8,943 bases of DNA from Dehalococcoidia bacterium (lineage in GTDB: Bacteria; Chloroflexota; Dehalococcoidia; UBA3495; JAAXIE01), in contig JAAXIE010000281.1 in assembly GCA_012270525.1 (NCBI GenBank), positions 1 to 8,943 on the forward strand, in the 5' to 3' direction. Positions 1-6,573 of this stretch are shown here, one piece after another; position 1 is the stretch's first letter, and each line of letters starts with the position of its first letter. The position numbers and the translations under genes are program-made. The notes under the pieces are model-generated. The model was not told where the DNA came from. It saw only the letters and a list, made by a program, of their open reading frames with translations, and made no database searches.

Positions 1-602
1 ATCATGTCGCCGACCATGACGCCCTTCACCAAACTCAGAGCGAATTTGGCGTTGAGTTCAAGGGCTTCCTGCCCATCGGACTGTTTGAGCCCGCCGGTCT
101 GCTGGAACAGAAGTACCCGGAACTTCTCGAACCCGGCATCCCGCAGCGCCTTCCGGTACTCACCCTCGTACATGCCAAAGCGGCAGGGACCACAGGCACC
201 CGCAGTGACGAAGACATAGCGGTCTTCGATGTCCTGCTCGCCAGCTTCCTGCAAGTCTTTGAGGTATTTCACCAGGTTGCCCACGGTGTAGTAGGTGGGG
301 TTGCACTGGCCCCGGTTGCCGTATTCCTTGCCGACGCTCAGTGCTTCGTTGTCGGGGCAGGGCAGGATACGAAGGTTGTAGCCCAGCCCTTCCATGGCAT
401 ACTTCACCAACTCCTCGTGCACCAGCGTCAAGCCTCCAAAGAGGATGGTGGTGCCATCCTTCTGGTCCTTGGTCCAAGGACGTTCCATGGGCTTCTGGAA
501 GTGATCGACCTGCTTGTGGCCCAAGCCCATCTCCTCGCGGAGCTGTTCTTCGTAGGCCCGTGTTTTTGCTTCTATCTCTTCCTTGTCCAACACCTTCGCC
601 AT
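1..602 (-). CDS. 2-hydroxyacyl-CoA dehydratase/activase-associated protein (COG3581-like), 3'-truncated by window edge
   Basis: The first 200 codons are present and the gene runs off the left edge, so no stop is seen. The start is the ATG at 602, chosen because a strong TAGGAGG ribosome-binding site lies 8 bases upstream. After a charged N-terminal helix (about 1-45) comes an alpha/beta fold beginning TTILFGG (51-57). The motif GQCNPTYYTVGNL has Cys100, and ACGPCRFGMYEGEYR has Cys137 and Cys140. The GPCRFG-type motif is characteristic of the COG3581 group, related to the HgdB/BcrC-type subunits that bind Fe-S clusters in 2-hydroxyacyl-CoA dehydratases and benzoyl-CoA reductases. Members usually sit next to a large activase fusion, as here (gap 56 bases). 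I infer a cytoplasmic partner of the activase, receiving electrons or forming the catalytic complex with its C-terminal half. The substrate is unknown. The superfamily call is fairly secure; the biochemical role is inference. Confidence 0.8.
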   Translation of the reverse strand, partial: MAKVLDKEEIEAKTRAYEEQLREEMGLGHKQVDHFQKPMERPWTKDQKDGTTILFGGLTLVHEELVKYAMEGLGYNLRILPCPDNEALSVGKEYGNRGQCNPTYYTVGNLVKYLKDLQEAGEQDIEDRYVFVTAGACGPCRFGMYEGEYRKALRDAGFEKFRVLLFQQTGGLKQSDGQEALELNAKFALSLVKGVMVGDM

Positions 603-610
603 TCAGGTTT

Positions 611-617
611 CCTCCTA
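611..617 (-). promoter_or_regulatory. Strong Shine-Dalgarno site of the COG3581-like gene
   Basis: On the minus strand TAGGAGG is followed by an 8-base spacer and ATG at 602. It is the strongest ribosome-binding site in the window and fixes the start of this otherwise incomplete gene. The 56-base gap to the upstream activase shows no terminator, consistent with cotranscription. Confidence 0.85.
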
Positions 618-658
618 CAGGGTGTGAGTGAGCAGGTCTCGTGTTAGCGCAGGCAGGC

Positions 659-3600
659 TCAGTCGGCATGCGTTTCGACCGTCTCCTCGGTCTGCGCTTG
701 TTTCATGTCGGTCTTCAGCCGGAAGTTGACCAACTGCACCAGTCCATTTTGCTGGTGCTGAGCGTGTCCATCGTGACCGTGGTCCTCGCCGCAGCAGCCA
801 TTCCCCTCGCGGAACTCCTGCAATTGTTCGTAGGCCCGTTTGGGGTAGTCCTGCCCTGGCAGGTTGCAACTCGCCGAGGCACTGCCCAACTCGGCTTCTT
901 CAAGGTCGTCAGCGGTGTTGGCCGCGCGGATCTGGTCGTAGGCACTGGAGTCGACCAGACCATGGCCGTTGGCGTTGCTGGCCGTGGCCACTTTCAGTGC
1001 GTCTCCGTCGTGTATGTCCAGCACGATGGGCTGCCATACATCGCTGCCATGGCGGGGCATTCCCAGTTCGTCCAGTTCGTGGCCTCGGCCGTTGTGCCGG
1101 GCCCTTTGAGAATCGTTGCCACTGATGGAGATGGTCGAAGCAGCTTCCAGCCTACCGATGGCCTTGTCGTTGAGCCTCTCCAGGTGGGCGCGATACGCAT
1201 CCACCATCTGTTGCAACTCGCCCTCGGCGTGCAATTGCTTCTGCAGGTAGTCCTGGTAGCGTTGCAGGAAATAGTCGATGGTCTCCACGCGTATCTTGAT
1301 GGAACCCGAAGGCTTGTTCTCGTCGATATCGTGGAAGGTGAAGAAGGGTGTACCGGAAGCCTCGATGATGCTTTCCACCACGTTGTAGATGGGAGCGTCG
1401 TGGCCACACTTGAAGCTGGAGAGATCCACCGCCACCAGATTGGGGTGCCGGGCCACGTACTTGGCCCCCCAGACCTTGCGACTGGAGTTCTCGCTATAGC
1501 AGTTCTTCCAGACGTCGTTAATCTCCATGGCATCGGAGATGACGCCCGACCTGATTTCCTCGCCGAACAGGCGCTCCAGGATGTCAGGGTCATGAGGCAG
1601 GGAGTCGATGGAGAAGATGGGATATCCTCGTTTCTGTATCTCCTCCATGATCTCATGGTTCAAGCCGGGGTCGTTGTGGTACGGGCGGCCCAGCAACACC
1701 ACGCCAACCCGACCCTCGGCCTCCAACTGGTCCAAAACCCTGCGAGACTCCTGGCGCAGGGAGTCCTCGAAGTAGGATCGCCATACCTTGTAGGCGATAT
1801 CCATGGCCTCATCATTCTCTTCGGGGGTCACCTGCAGCAACTCGCTGAAGCACTGGTGCATCTGCAACTGGAACAGCTTCCAGTCCTTCATATCGAAGGA
1901 AGGGCACGTATAGCGGATGCCGTTCTCGGCGAATACGTCGCCCTCGCGGGTGAAGGCTGCCTTGACCACCTCGGGGCTGATGGACACCGTGGGACAAGCA
2001 GCACTGTCGACTGTGTGGGTCAGTTCGGAGCGCAGCTTCTGGATAATGGGGAAGAAGATGACGCCGGGTTTGTCCTTCTCCTTTTTGTCGAAGATCAGGT
2101 TGTGGACGTGGGCGATGGAGACCTTACTGGGGAAGCACTGGTCGATGGAGCCACGCCGCGACCCGCGGAACCACATCTGGGGGTCGGTGTAGTCCGAGTA
2201 GACGATATTGCGGAAGTGGACCCCCACCGCTTCCAGATAGGCACTGAAGAAGGGAGTGGTGCTGTACATGTTGAGCACCCGTGGCATTCCGATCTTGATC
2301 GTGCTCCGCAACTCCCGCACCTCGTCGGATACCCTGGGAGGCGCAGCGGCTGATACTGCTGCCCTGCCACGCCTGAACAGCGAGCTTATGCCCTTGGACT
2401 TGTGGGCGCCCGCCAAGTCTTCGTCATCATCGGTCTCGCGCAGAGTGCTCACCTTGGGTGCGCCGAAGCTGCGAAAGGCTTCCACCGAGGCCCTCTCCAC
2501 GAAATTGGGATTGGCCTTCTTGATTTCGTCCAGCCTGGCCTTGATGACCTTCATGTCCTCCATCTTCTCCACGCTTCCCTTTTCGCAGGTGGCAATGATG
2601 AAGCGACGGGCCTCGCCCTGGGGCGTCTTGGTGTCGATGTATGTCCGCAGGCACTTGTTCTTGCAGAAATTGCAGCGGGTGGACTCGTCTCGGGTCGCGG
2701 TGAACTCCAACGTTTCTGCAGCCGAGAGACCGATGAAGCTGGAATCGTTCTCGGAGGCGACCCGGATGGCTTCCAAGGCGGCCCCAATAGCCCCGCTCTC
2801 GCCCGTAAACTGGTGCACACGGATGCTGGCGTTGGGCACCTTGGACTTTATGAAGTCGTACTGCGACTTTACCGCGGCCAGATTGTGCTGGGTTCCACCC
2901 TGGAGCACGAAGTTGGTACCGAACTTGCTGAGGTTGGGTTCGGCCACCACGTAGAGCCAGATGTTCTTGGGCAGGACCTTGGCCAGCCCTGCCATGATCT
3001 CCTTCTCCTCCCAGCCCAGTTGCTGGAAGTTCACGATGTCCGTCTCCATGAATACGGCACAACCATAGCCGAACACGGGCAGGCGGTCCGCCTCGAAGGC
3101 CACGTCGGCGTACTCGGCGACCGAGTGACCGAATTTGGCCGCCGTGCTCTGCAGGAAGTAGCCGTTGCCCGCCGAGCACTGGGTATTGATCTTGAAGTCC
3201 TTGACCTTGCCATTCTTCAGGACGATTACCTTGATGTCCTGTCCGCCTACGTCGACGATTACGTCCACGTCGTTGTAGTAGTGCATGGCCGACTTGGTAT
3301 GGGCCACCGTCTCCACGATGGCCACGTCGGCGTCCAGCGACTCCTTCAGCATGTCCTTGGCGTAGCCGGTGGTGCCCACGCCTGCCACCTTCAATATGGC
3401 CCCTTGGTCTTCCACGAAGCTCCGGAGTTCGGCCAGGATGTCCTGGGTATCAGCCAGCGGATTCCCCTTGGATAGCTGGTATGCCTTACTCAGCAGCTTT
3501 CCATCCCTGTCCATCAGCACGCCCTTGGTGGATGTGGAGCCGCCGTCGATCCCTATGAAGGCTTCCACCCTCTCTCCGTGCTCGAAGATAGCCGGCTCCC

Positions 3601-4609
3601 AAGGTGCGGTGGCGAAGAGTCTCTTGAACTCCTCCAGTTCAGCCGGGCTTCGCGAGAGACCCACATCGCCGGATGCCTCTCGCATCTTGGTGCGACCGAC
3701 CTCGATGAAGTTCTCCAACTCCTCGGTGCCCTTGTAGATACCGACATCGGGGTCTTCGGTCTTGCCGTAGAGCACGGAGCCGATGGCTGCGTAGTACTGG
3801 GCGTTGTCGGGAACGACTATGAGGTCCTTGGGGTCGACGCCTTCGGGCAGGGGGAAGTTGCGTTCTTCCCAGATCTTGGGGATGTTGCCCCGCCAGCAGT
3901 CCCGCAGGGCCGGGATGAAGGTGTTGGGACCGCCCAGCAGCAACACCTGGGGCCTGAGGGTGTTGCCACGGGTCAGCACACTCAGGTTTTGTTGTACGAT
4001 GGCCTCGAAGAGGGACGCCATCAACTGGTCGCCGGGGACACCGTTCTTCTGCAGCCCGTTGATGTCGGTCTCGGCGAACACGCCGCACTTACCCGCCACG
4101 GGGTGCAGCTTGACGCCGAAGTAGGGCAGGGAGCGCAACTCCTCGCCCGTGAGGCGCAGCTTGGCATTGATCTTGTCGATGACTGCCCCGGTGCCCCCGG
4201 CGCACTTGTCGTTCATGCTGGGAACCTTGCGCTTGGCACCCGTTTCCGGGTCGGTCAGCCAAATGATTATCTTGGCGTCCTGTCCGCCCAACTCGATGAC
4301 AGAGCCTGCGTCGGGGTAGAGGTGCTCCACCGCCAGCGAGACGGCATTCACTTCCTGGACGAATTTGGCCCCGATATAGTCCTTCAGCATCGTTCCGCCG
4401 CTGCCGGTGACGAACACCCGCATCCTGTCGTTGGGCAGGGGGAATTCGGCTTGGATGCGCTGCATGAACTCGTATACCTTTTCTGGTTGCCGGGTCTGGT
4501 GGCGCTCGTAGTCCTTCCACAGGATCTCGTCGGTGACGGGGTCCATCACCACCGCCTTCACCGTGGTGGAGCCGACGTCCAAGCCGATCATCAGGTTGTC
4601 ATGGGTCAT
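659..4609 (-). CDS. Large tandem acyl-CoA dehydratase activase fusion (two activase domains + DUF2229/COG3580-like half)
   Basis: A 1316-residue cytoplasmic protein. Activase domain 1 (about 7-280) has the phosphate loop GLDVGSTTVK (9-18), ELGGQDAK (106-113), Cys136 in KCAGGTG and Cys175 in KCGVFAETD. Domain 2 (about 350-615) repeats these as GIDGGSTSTK (353-362), DVGGQDIK (453-460), Cys478 and Cys517. Such HSP70/actin-fold ATPases use ATP to push an electron from a [4Fe-4S] cluster to a dehydratase or reductase. A Cys646/649/653/675 group follows, then a DUF2229/COG3580-like region from about 771 (IKIGMPRVLNMY) with Cys825, 872, 902 and 1068 (FKCGHDAPIY), ending near 1120. The last 190 residues are a divergent tail with a Cys/His cluster. 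I chose ATG 4609 over an upstream ATG at 4693, because the 28 added residues are basic and Pro-rich, overlap the TetR gene, and the activase fold begins right after 4609. The Shine-Dalgarno is weak (GAAAGAGA, about 11 bases away), so coupling to TetR translation is plausible. The true substrate is unknown. Confidence 0.9.
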   Translation of the reverse strand: MTHDNLMIGLDVGSTTVKAVVMDPVTDEILWKDYERHQTRQPEKVYEFMQRIQAEFPLPNDRMRVFVTGSGGTMLKDYIGAKFVQEVNAVSLAVEHLYPDAGSVIELGGQDAKIIIWLTDPETGAKRKVPSMNDKCAGGTGAVIDKINAKLRLTGEELRSLPYFGVKLHPVAGKCGVFAETDINGLQKNGVPGDQLMASLFEAIVQQNLSVLTRGNTLRPQVLLLGGPNTFIPALRDCWRGNIPKIWEERNFPLPEGVDPKDLIVVPDNAQYYAAIGSVLYGKTEDPDVGIYKGTEELENFIEVGRTKMREASGDVGLSRSPAELEEFKRLFATAPWEPAIFEHGERVEAFIGIDGGSTSTKGVLMDRDGKLLSKAYQLSKGNPLADTQDILAELRSFVEDQGAILKVAGVGTTGYAKDMLKESLDADVAIVETVAHTKSAMHYYNDVDVIVDVGGQDIKVIVLKNGKVKDFKINTQCSAGNGYFLQSTAAKFGHSVAEYADVAFEADRLPVFGYGCAVFMETDIVNFQQLGWEEKEIMAGLAKVLPKNIWLYVVAEPNLSKFGTNFVLQGGTQHNLAAVKSQYDFIKSKVPNASIRVHQFTGESGAIGAALEAIRVASENDSSFIGLSAAETLEFTATRDESTRCNFCKNKCLRTYIDTKTPQGEARRFIIATCEKGSVEKMEDMKVIKARLDEIKKANPNFVERASVEAFRSFGAPKVSTLRETDDDEDLAGAHKSKGISSLFRRGRAAVSAAAPPRVSDEVRELRSTIKIGMPRVLNMYSTTPFFSAYLEAVGVHFRNIVYSDYTDPQMWFRGSRRGSIDQCFPSKVSIAHVHNLIFDKKEKDKPGVIFFPIIQKLRSELTHTVDSAACPTVSISPEVVKAAFTREGDVFAENGIRYTCPSFDMKDWKLFQLQMHQCFSELLQVTPEENDEAMDIAYKVWRSYFEDSLRQESRRVLDQLEAEGRVGVVLLGRPYHNDPGLNHEIMEEIQKRGYPIFSIDSLPHDPDILERLFGEEIRSGVISDAMEINDVWKNCYSENSSRKVWGAKYVARHPNLVAVDLSSFKCGHDAPIYNVVESIIEASGTPFFTFHDIDENKPSGSIKIRVETIDYFLQRYQDYLQKQLHAEGELQQMVDAYRAHLERLNDKAIGRLEAASTISISGNDSQRARHNGRGHELDELGMPRHGSDVWQPIVLDIHDGDALKVATASNANGHGLVDSSAYDQIRAANTADDLEEAELGSASASCNLPGQDYPKRAYEQLQEFREGNGCCGEDHGHDGHAQHQQNGLVQLVNFRLKTDMKQAQTEETVETHAD

Positions 4610-4634
4610 TGCGTTCAACCGTCTCTTTCTATGA

Positions 4635-5291
4635 TCAGGAGTTGGTCGCTGGGGTACTGGGGGCGGCCGGTGTTGGGGTTGCCAGCGAGGCATAGGGAGT
4701 GGCCAGAATCCCTCCCACGCCGAATTCCACCAAGCCCCGGGCGATCTGCTGCACGGGTGGATGGGGATCGTCGGAGGCCATCAACTGGAATATGACCTCT
4801 TTTACGGCACCAATTATCGAGTAGGCGGTGAGGCGCGTGTCGCAGGGACGCACGAGCTTCATGGCCATACCCACGCTCAGCGCGCGTTGGATCATGCCTG
4901 CGATCTGCTGGTACAGGTCTTCCAGGCGTCGCTGCACGGTGGGGTCGAAGGAACTGGCGTTCTGCATGAATATCCGCGTCAGGTCCCGCTCACGGAGCAT
5001 GAGTTCCAGCACCCGGGTCAGGTTGTCCTCAATCTGCACCAGAGGCGAAGGTGCCGCAGGACCCAGGGTAATGGGGCGGACACGCTCTTCCAGGTCCTGC
5101 AGGAATGCATCAAGGATGCTCTCGAAGAGGTGCAGCTTGTTGTCGAAGTGCTGGTAGAAGGTGCCCCGAGCAACGCCTGCTTCCAGTACGATCCGCGAGA
5201 CGCTGGTGGCGGAATACCCCCCGTTGGCAAAGGCCCGTTTGGCACTGTTCACCAAGCGTTCCTTGCGGCTGTCCACCAGCGAAGTACTCAA
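4635..5291 (-). CDS. TetR/AcrR-family transcriptional regulator
   Basis: A 218-residue regulator of typical TetR size. The N-terminal DNA-binding domain (about 9-60) has FANGGYSATSVSRI and then AGVARGTFYQHFDNK (38-52), the classic helix-turn-helix with the TFYxHF recognition-helix signature. The helical C-terminal part (about 85-195) would form the dimer and ligand pocket and has no motif identifying the ligand. The end is a low-complexity Ala/Pro/Thr tail (199-218). The start is a TTG at 5291: no ATG lies between it and the in-frame stop upstream, and GAGGGA sits 6 bases before it. The next gene begins 25 bases after the stop, so it probably leads the activase operon and controls that operon and itself. 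By analogy with TetR proteins beside CoA-metabolism genes, the inducer may be an acyl-CoA or aromatic compound, but nothing in the sequence proves this. Confidence 0.92.
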   Translation of the reverse strand: MSTSLVDSRKERLVNSAKRAFANGGYSATSVSRIVLEAGVARGTFYQHFDNKLHLFESILDAFLQDLEERVRPITLGPAAPSPLVQIEDNLTRVLELMLRERDLTRIFMQNASSFDPTVQRRLEDLYQQIAGMIQRALSVGMAMKLVRPCDTRLTAYSIIGAVKEVIFQLMASDDPHPPVQQIARGLVEFGVGGILATPYASLATPTPAAPSTPATNS

Positions 5292-5355
5292 CGCCCGTCC
5301 CTCGGCAATGCTGGCTGGGATTTACCGGGTATTGAAAGCTGCTAAGGACGGGCGT
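5291..5355. repeat. Perfect 10-bp inverted repeat spanning the tetR leader
   Basis: On the plus strand ACGCCCGTCC at 5291-5300 and GGACGGGCGT at 5346-5355 are exact reverse complements, 45 bases apart. One arm lies between the -35 and -10 of the putative promoter. The other covers the end of the ribosome-binding site, the spacer and the first base of the TTG start of tetR. It could be a pair of regulator sites or, in transcripts reading through from pyrD, a hairpin hiding the ribosome-binding site. The repeat is seen directly; its function is inference. Confidence 0.7.
5298..5303 (-). promoter_or_regulatory. Shine-Dalgarno supporting the TTG start of tetR
   Basis: GAGGGA on the minus strand stands 6 bases before the TTG at 5291. 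It supports a non-ATG start where the only upstream in-frame codons before a stop (at 5322-5324) are not usual initiators. It overlaps the downstream arm of the 10-bp inverted repeat. Confidence 0.65.
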
Positions 5356-5360
5356 GTCAA
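5331..5360 (-). promoter_or_regulatory. Putative sigma-70-type promoter of the tetR-activase operon
   Basis: On the minus strand a consensus -35 TTGACA (5360-5355) is followed after 18 bases by TTCAAT (5336-5331), matching 4 of 6 positions of the -10 consensus. Transcription would start near 5324, giving a leader of roughly 30 bases before the tetR start. No better promoter is seen in the 104-bp gap. The perfect -35 is the main support; the -10 is only moderate. Confidence 0.5.
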
Positions 5361-5374
5361 AACACTTTTTTTGA
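5357..5374. promoter_or_regulatory. Candidate operator: 18-bp palindrome over the -35 box
   Basis: TCAAAA and TTTTGA form perfect 6-base arms around a 6-base spacer. The palindrome overlaps four bases of the -35 hexamer, a usual position for TetR-type repression. Its size fits the 15-20 bp operators of this family. It is AT-rich, so chance is not excluded. I infer autoregulation by the adjacent TetR protein. Confidence 0.4.
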
Positions 5375-5386
5375 TATTGACCAATA
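5375..5386. repeat. 12-bp palindrome TATTG-AC-CAATA
   Basis: Perfect 5-base arms around a 2-base centre, directly abutting the 18-bp palindrome and 9 bases past the pyrD stop codon. It could extend the operator region upstream of the promoter. As an RNA hairpin it is too weak, and has no following U run, to be a convincing pyrD terminator. Confidence 0.3.
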
Positions 5387-5395
5387 GGGTGTGAA

Positions 5396-6445
5396 TCAGG
5401 GAATTACCACTTGGCCCTGTAAATCGTCCACACGCTCAATGGCATGCTTGGCCATATAGGACGCGATCCCATCCACCACGTCCAGTGGCGTCCAGAAGTT
5501 GGCGAGATTGGCACTGCCCACCTGTACCGCCGACGCGCCAGCCAGCAGGAATTCGATGGCGTGGTCCGCCGTGAACACACCGCCCACGCCAATGATAGGG
5601 ATGTCCACCCTCGGGGCAACGTTGTACACCAAGGCCACGGAGACGGGATGCAGGCCGGGTCCGGATATACCGCCGGTCACCGCCCCCAGGACCGGACGAC
5701 GTGTCTGGGTGTCGATTGCCATGGCAGGGATGGTGTTGCAGATGGTAAGGGCGTCCGCCCCCGCCTCTTGGGCAGCCACAGCGATGGGGACAAGGTCGGG
5801 CACATTCGGGGCCAACTTGGCCAGCACGGGCAGACTGGTATTGCCCCTAACCTGGGCTACCGTCTCGCGGGTCAGGTCGGGGTTAAGGGCATAGGACGCG
5901 CCGTGGTCCACGTTGGGACAGCTCAGGTTGAGCTCCAAGGCCTTGATGCCTGGCGTATTCCCCACCATTGAGGCCATCCGGCCAAACTCCTCCACCGTTT
6001 CGCCTGCAATGCTCAGTACTATTGGCACTTCCCATTGGGCCCAGACAGGAGCCTGCTCCCTGAGGGCCGCCTCGATGCCCGGATTCGTGAGACCGATGGA
6101 GTTCAGGAGCGTTGTCTCGGCTAGGCGGGAAACGATTTCTGGGTCTATCAAGCCTTCGTCCCTCAGCCGGGCCAACTCGTTGGGCACGCGCCTCCAGGAA
6201 TGGGGATACCAGCGAGGCTCCGGGTTGCCAGCCCGCGGGCGCATGGTCACCGTCTTGGCGGTGATCGCTCCCAATCGACTCAGGTCCACCAAGCCGGGAA
6301 CGCCGGGACCCTCGCCGAAACCGAGCCCGTAGCCATCCCAACCAAAAGTCCCGGACGCTATCATCACGGGACTGCGTAAGCGAAGCCCCTGGGGATGATT
6401 TGGGGCTAGGTCCACACTCAGAGACGACTGATCCGTTGCCAGCAT
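5396..6445 (-). CDS. pyrD: Dihydroorotate dehydrogenase, class 1B-like catalytic subunit
   Basis: A 349-residue FMN-dependent TIM-barrel enzyme that oxidises dihydroorotate to orotate in pyrimidine synthesis. Visible motifs are SGTFG (31-35), ITAKTVT (61-67, FMN-contacting Lys64), LNSIGLTNPG (114-123), ELNLSCPNVDHG (171-182) with the class 1 catalytic base Cys176, AKLAPN (209-214), CNT (236-238), GGISG (258-262), IIGVGG (284-289) and ASAVQVGSA (304-312) for FMN phosphate binding. Class 1B enzymes normally work with the PyrK Fe-S/FAD subunit and reduce NAD+; no pyrK is visible here. It exceeds the usual 300-310 residues mainly through about 27 extra residues between NPEPR (74-78) and LLNSIG. 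The ATG at 6445 has a GGGGGA ribosome-binding site 5 bases upstream. A related flavin dehydrogenase with another substrate is possible but less likely. The next gene, tetR, lies 104 bp downstream with its own promoter. Confidence 0.88.
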   Translation of the reverse strand: MLATDQSSLSVDLAPNHPQGLRLRSPVMIASGTFGWDGYGLGFGEGPGVPGLVDLSRLGAITAKTVTMRPRAGNPEPRWYPHSWRRVPNELARLRDEGLIDPEIVSRLAETTLLNSIGLTNPGIEAALREQAPVWAQWEVPIVLSIAGETVEEFGRMASMVGNTPGIKALELNLSCPNVDHGASYALNPDLTRETVAQVRGNTSLPVLAKLAPNVPDLVPIAVAAQEAGADALTICNTIPAMAIDTQTRRPVLGAVTGGISGPGLHPVSVALVYNVAPRVDIPIIGVGGVFTADHAIEFLLAGASAVQVGSANLANFWTPLDVVDGIASYMAKHAIERVDDLQGQVVIP

Positions 6446-6499
6446 CGCTCTCCCCCATTTTGGGCCGGTGTGGTGCTAGGCTACCACATATAGTCAATA

Positions 6500-6532
6500 A
6501 AATGGCCGCCAACGCATTGCTGGCAGCCATTT
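6500..6532 (-). terminator. Probable intrinsic terminator of rpoC
   Basis: On the minus strand AAATGGCTGCCA pairs with TGGCGGCCATTT (11 Watson-Crick pairs and one U-G) around a 9-base loop, and the 3' side continues TTTTATT. The hairpin starts about 41 bases after the rpoC stop. The U run is short, so termination may be partial. The remaining bases to the pyrD start contain TTGACT but no convincing -10 at a proper distance, so a separate pyrD promoter is not clear. Confidence 0.6.
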
Positions 6533-6573
6533 GCGTGCTTCGCGCCCGGCCAGAGATTGCGATCCTAGGATGC

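Noticed and set aside
619..627. The 9-base AGGGTGTGA shared with 5386-5394
   Set aside because: Nine bases shared between two intergenic gaps are too short to claim a common regulatory element, and the flanks differ.
4610..4693. A 28-residue N-terminal extension of the activase from ATG 4693
   Set aside because: It overlaps the 3' end of tetR, is basic and Pro-rich unlike the family, and the activase phosphate-loop strand begins just after ATG 4609.
641..4795. Long plus-strand open frames (641-2353, 2402-3475, 3578-4795) opposite the activase gene
   Set aside because: They mirror the codons of a well-supported minus-strand gene with full motif content. Their translations are Val/Leu/Gly/His-rich without any family motif, as expected for antisense shadows in GC-rich coding DNA.
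6446..6499. TTGACT as a -35 box for a pyrD promoter
   Set aside because: No hexamer resembling TATAAT occurs at 16-18 bases from it; only weak matches at wrong spacing.
6562..6571. 10-bp palindrome ATCCTAGGAT just after the rpoC stop
   Set aside because: It has no loop and no following U run, so it is not a terminator, and nothing else around it suggests a site. The 12-bp hairpin downstream is the better terminator.
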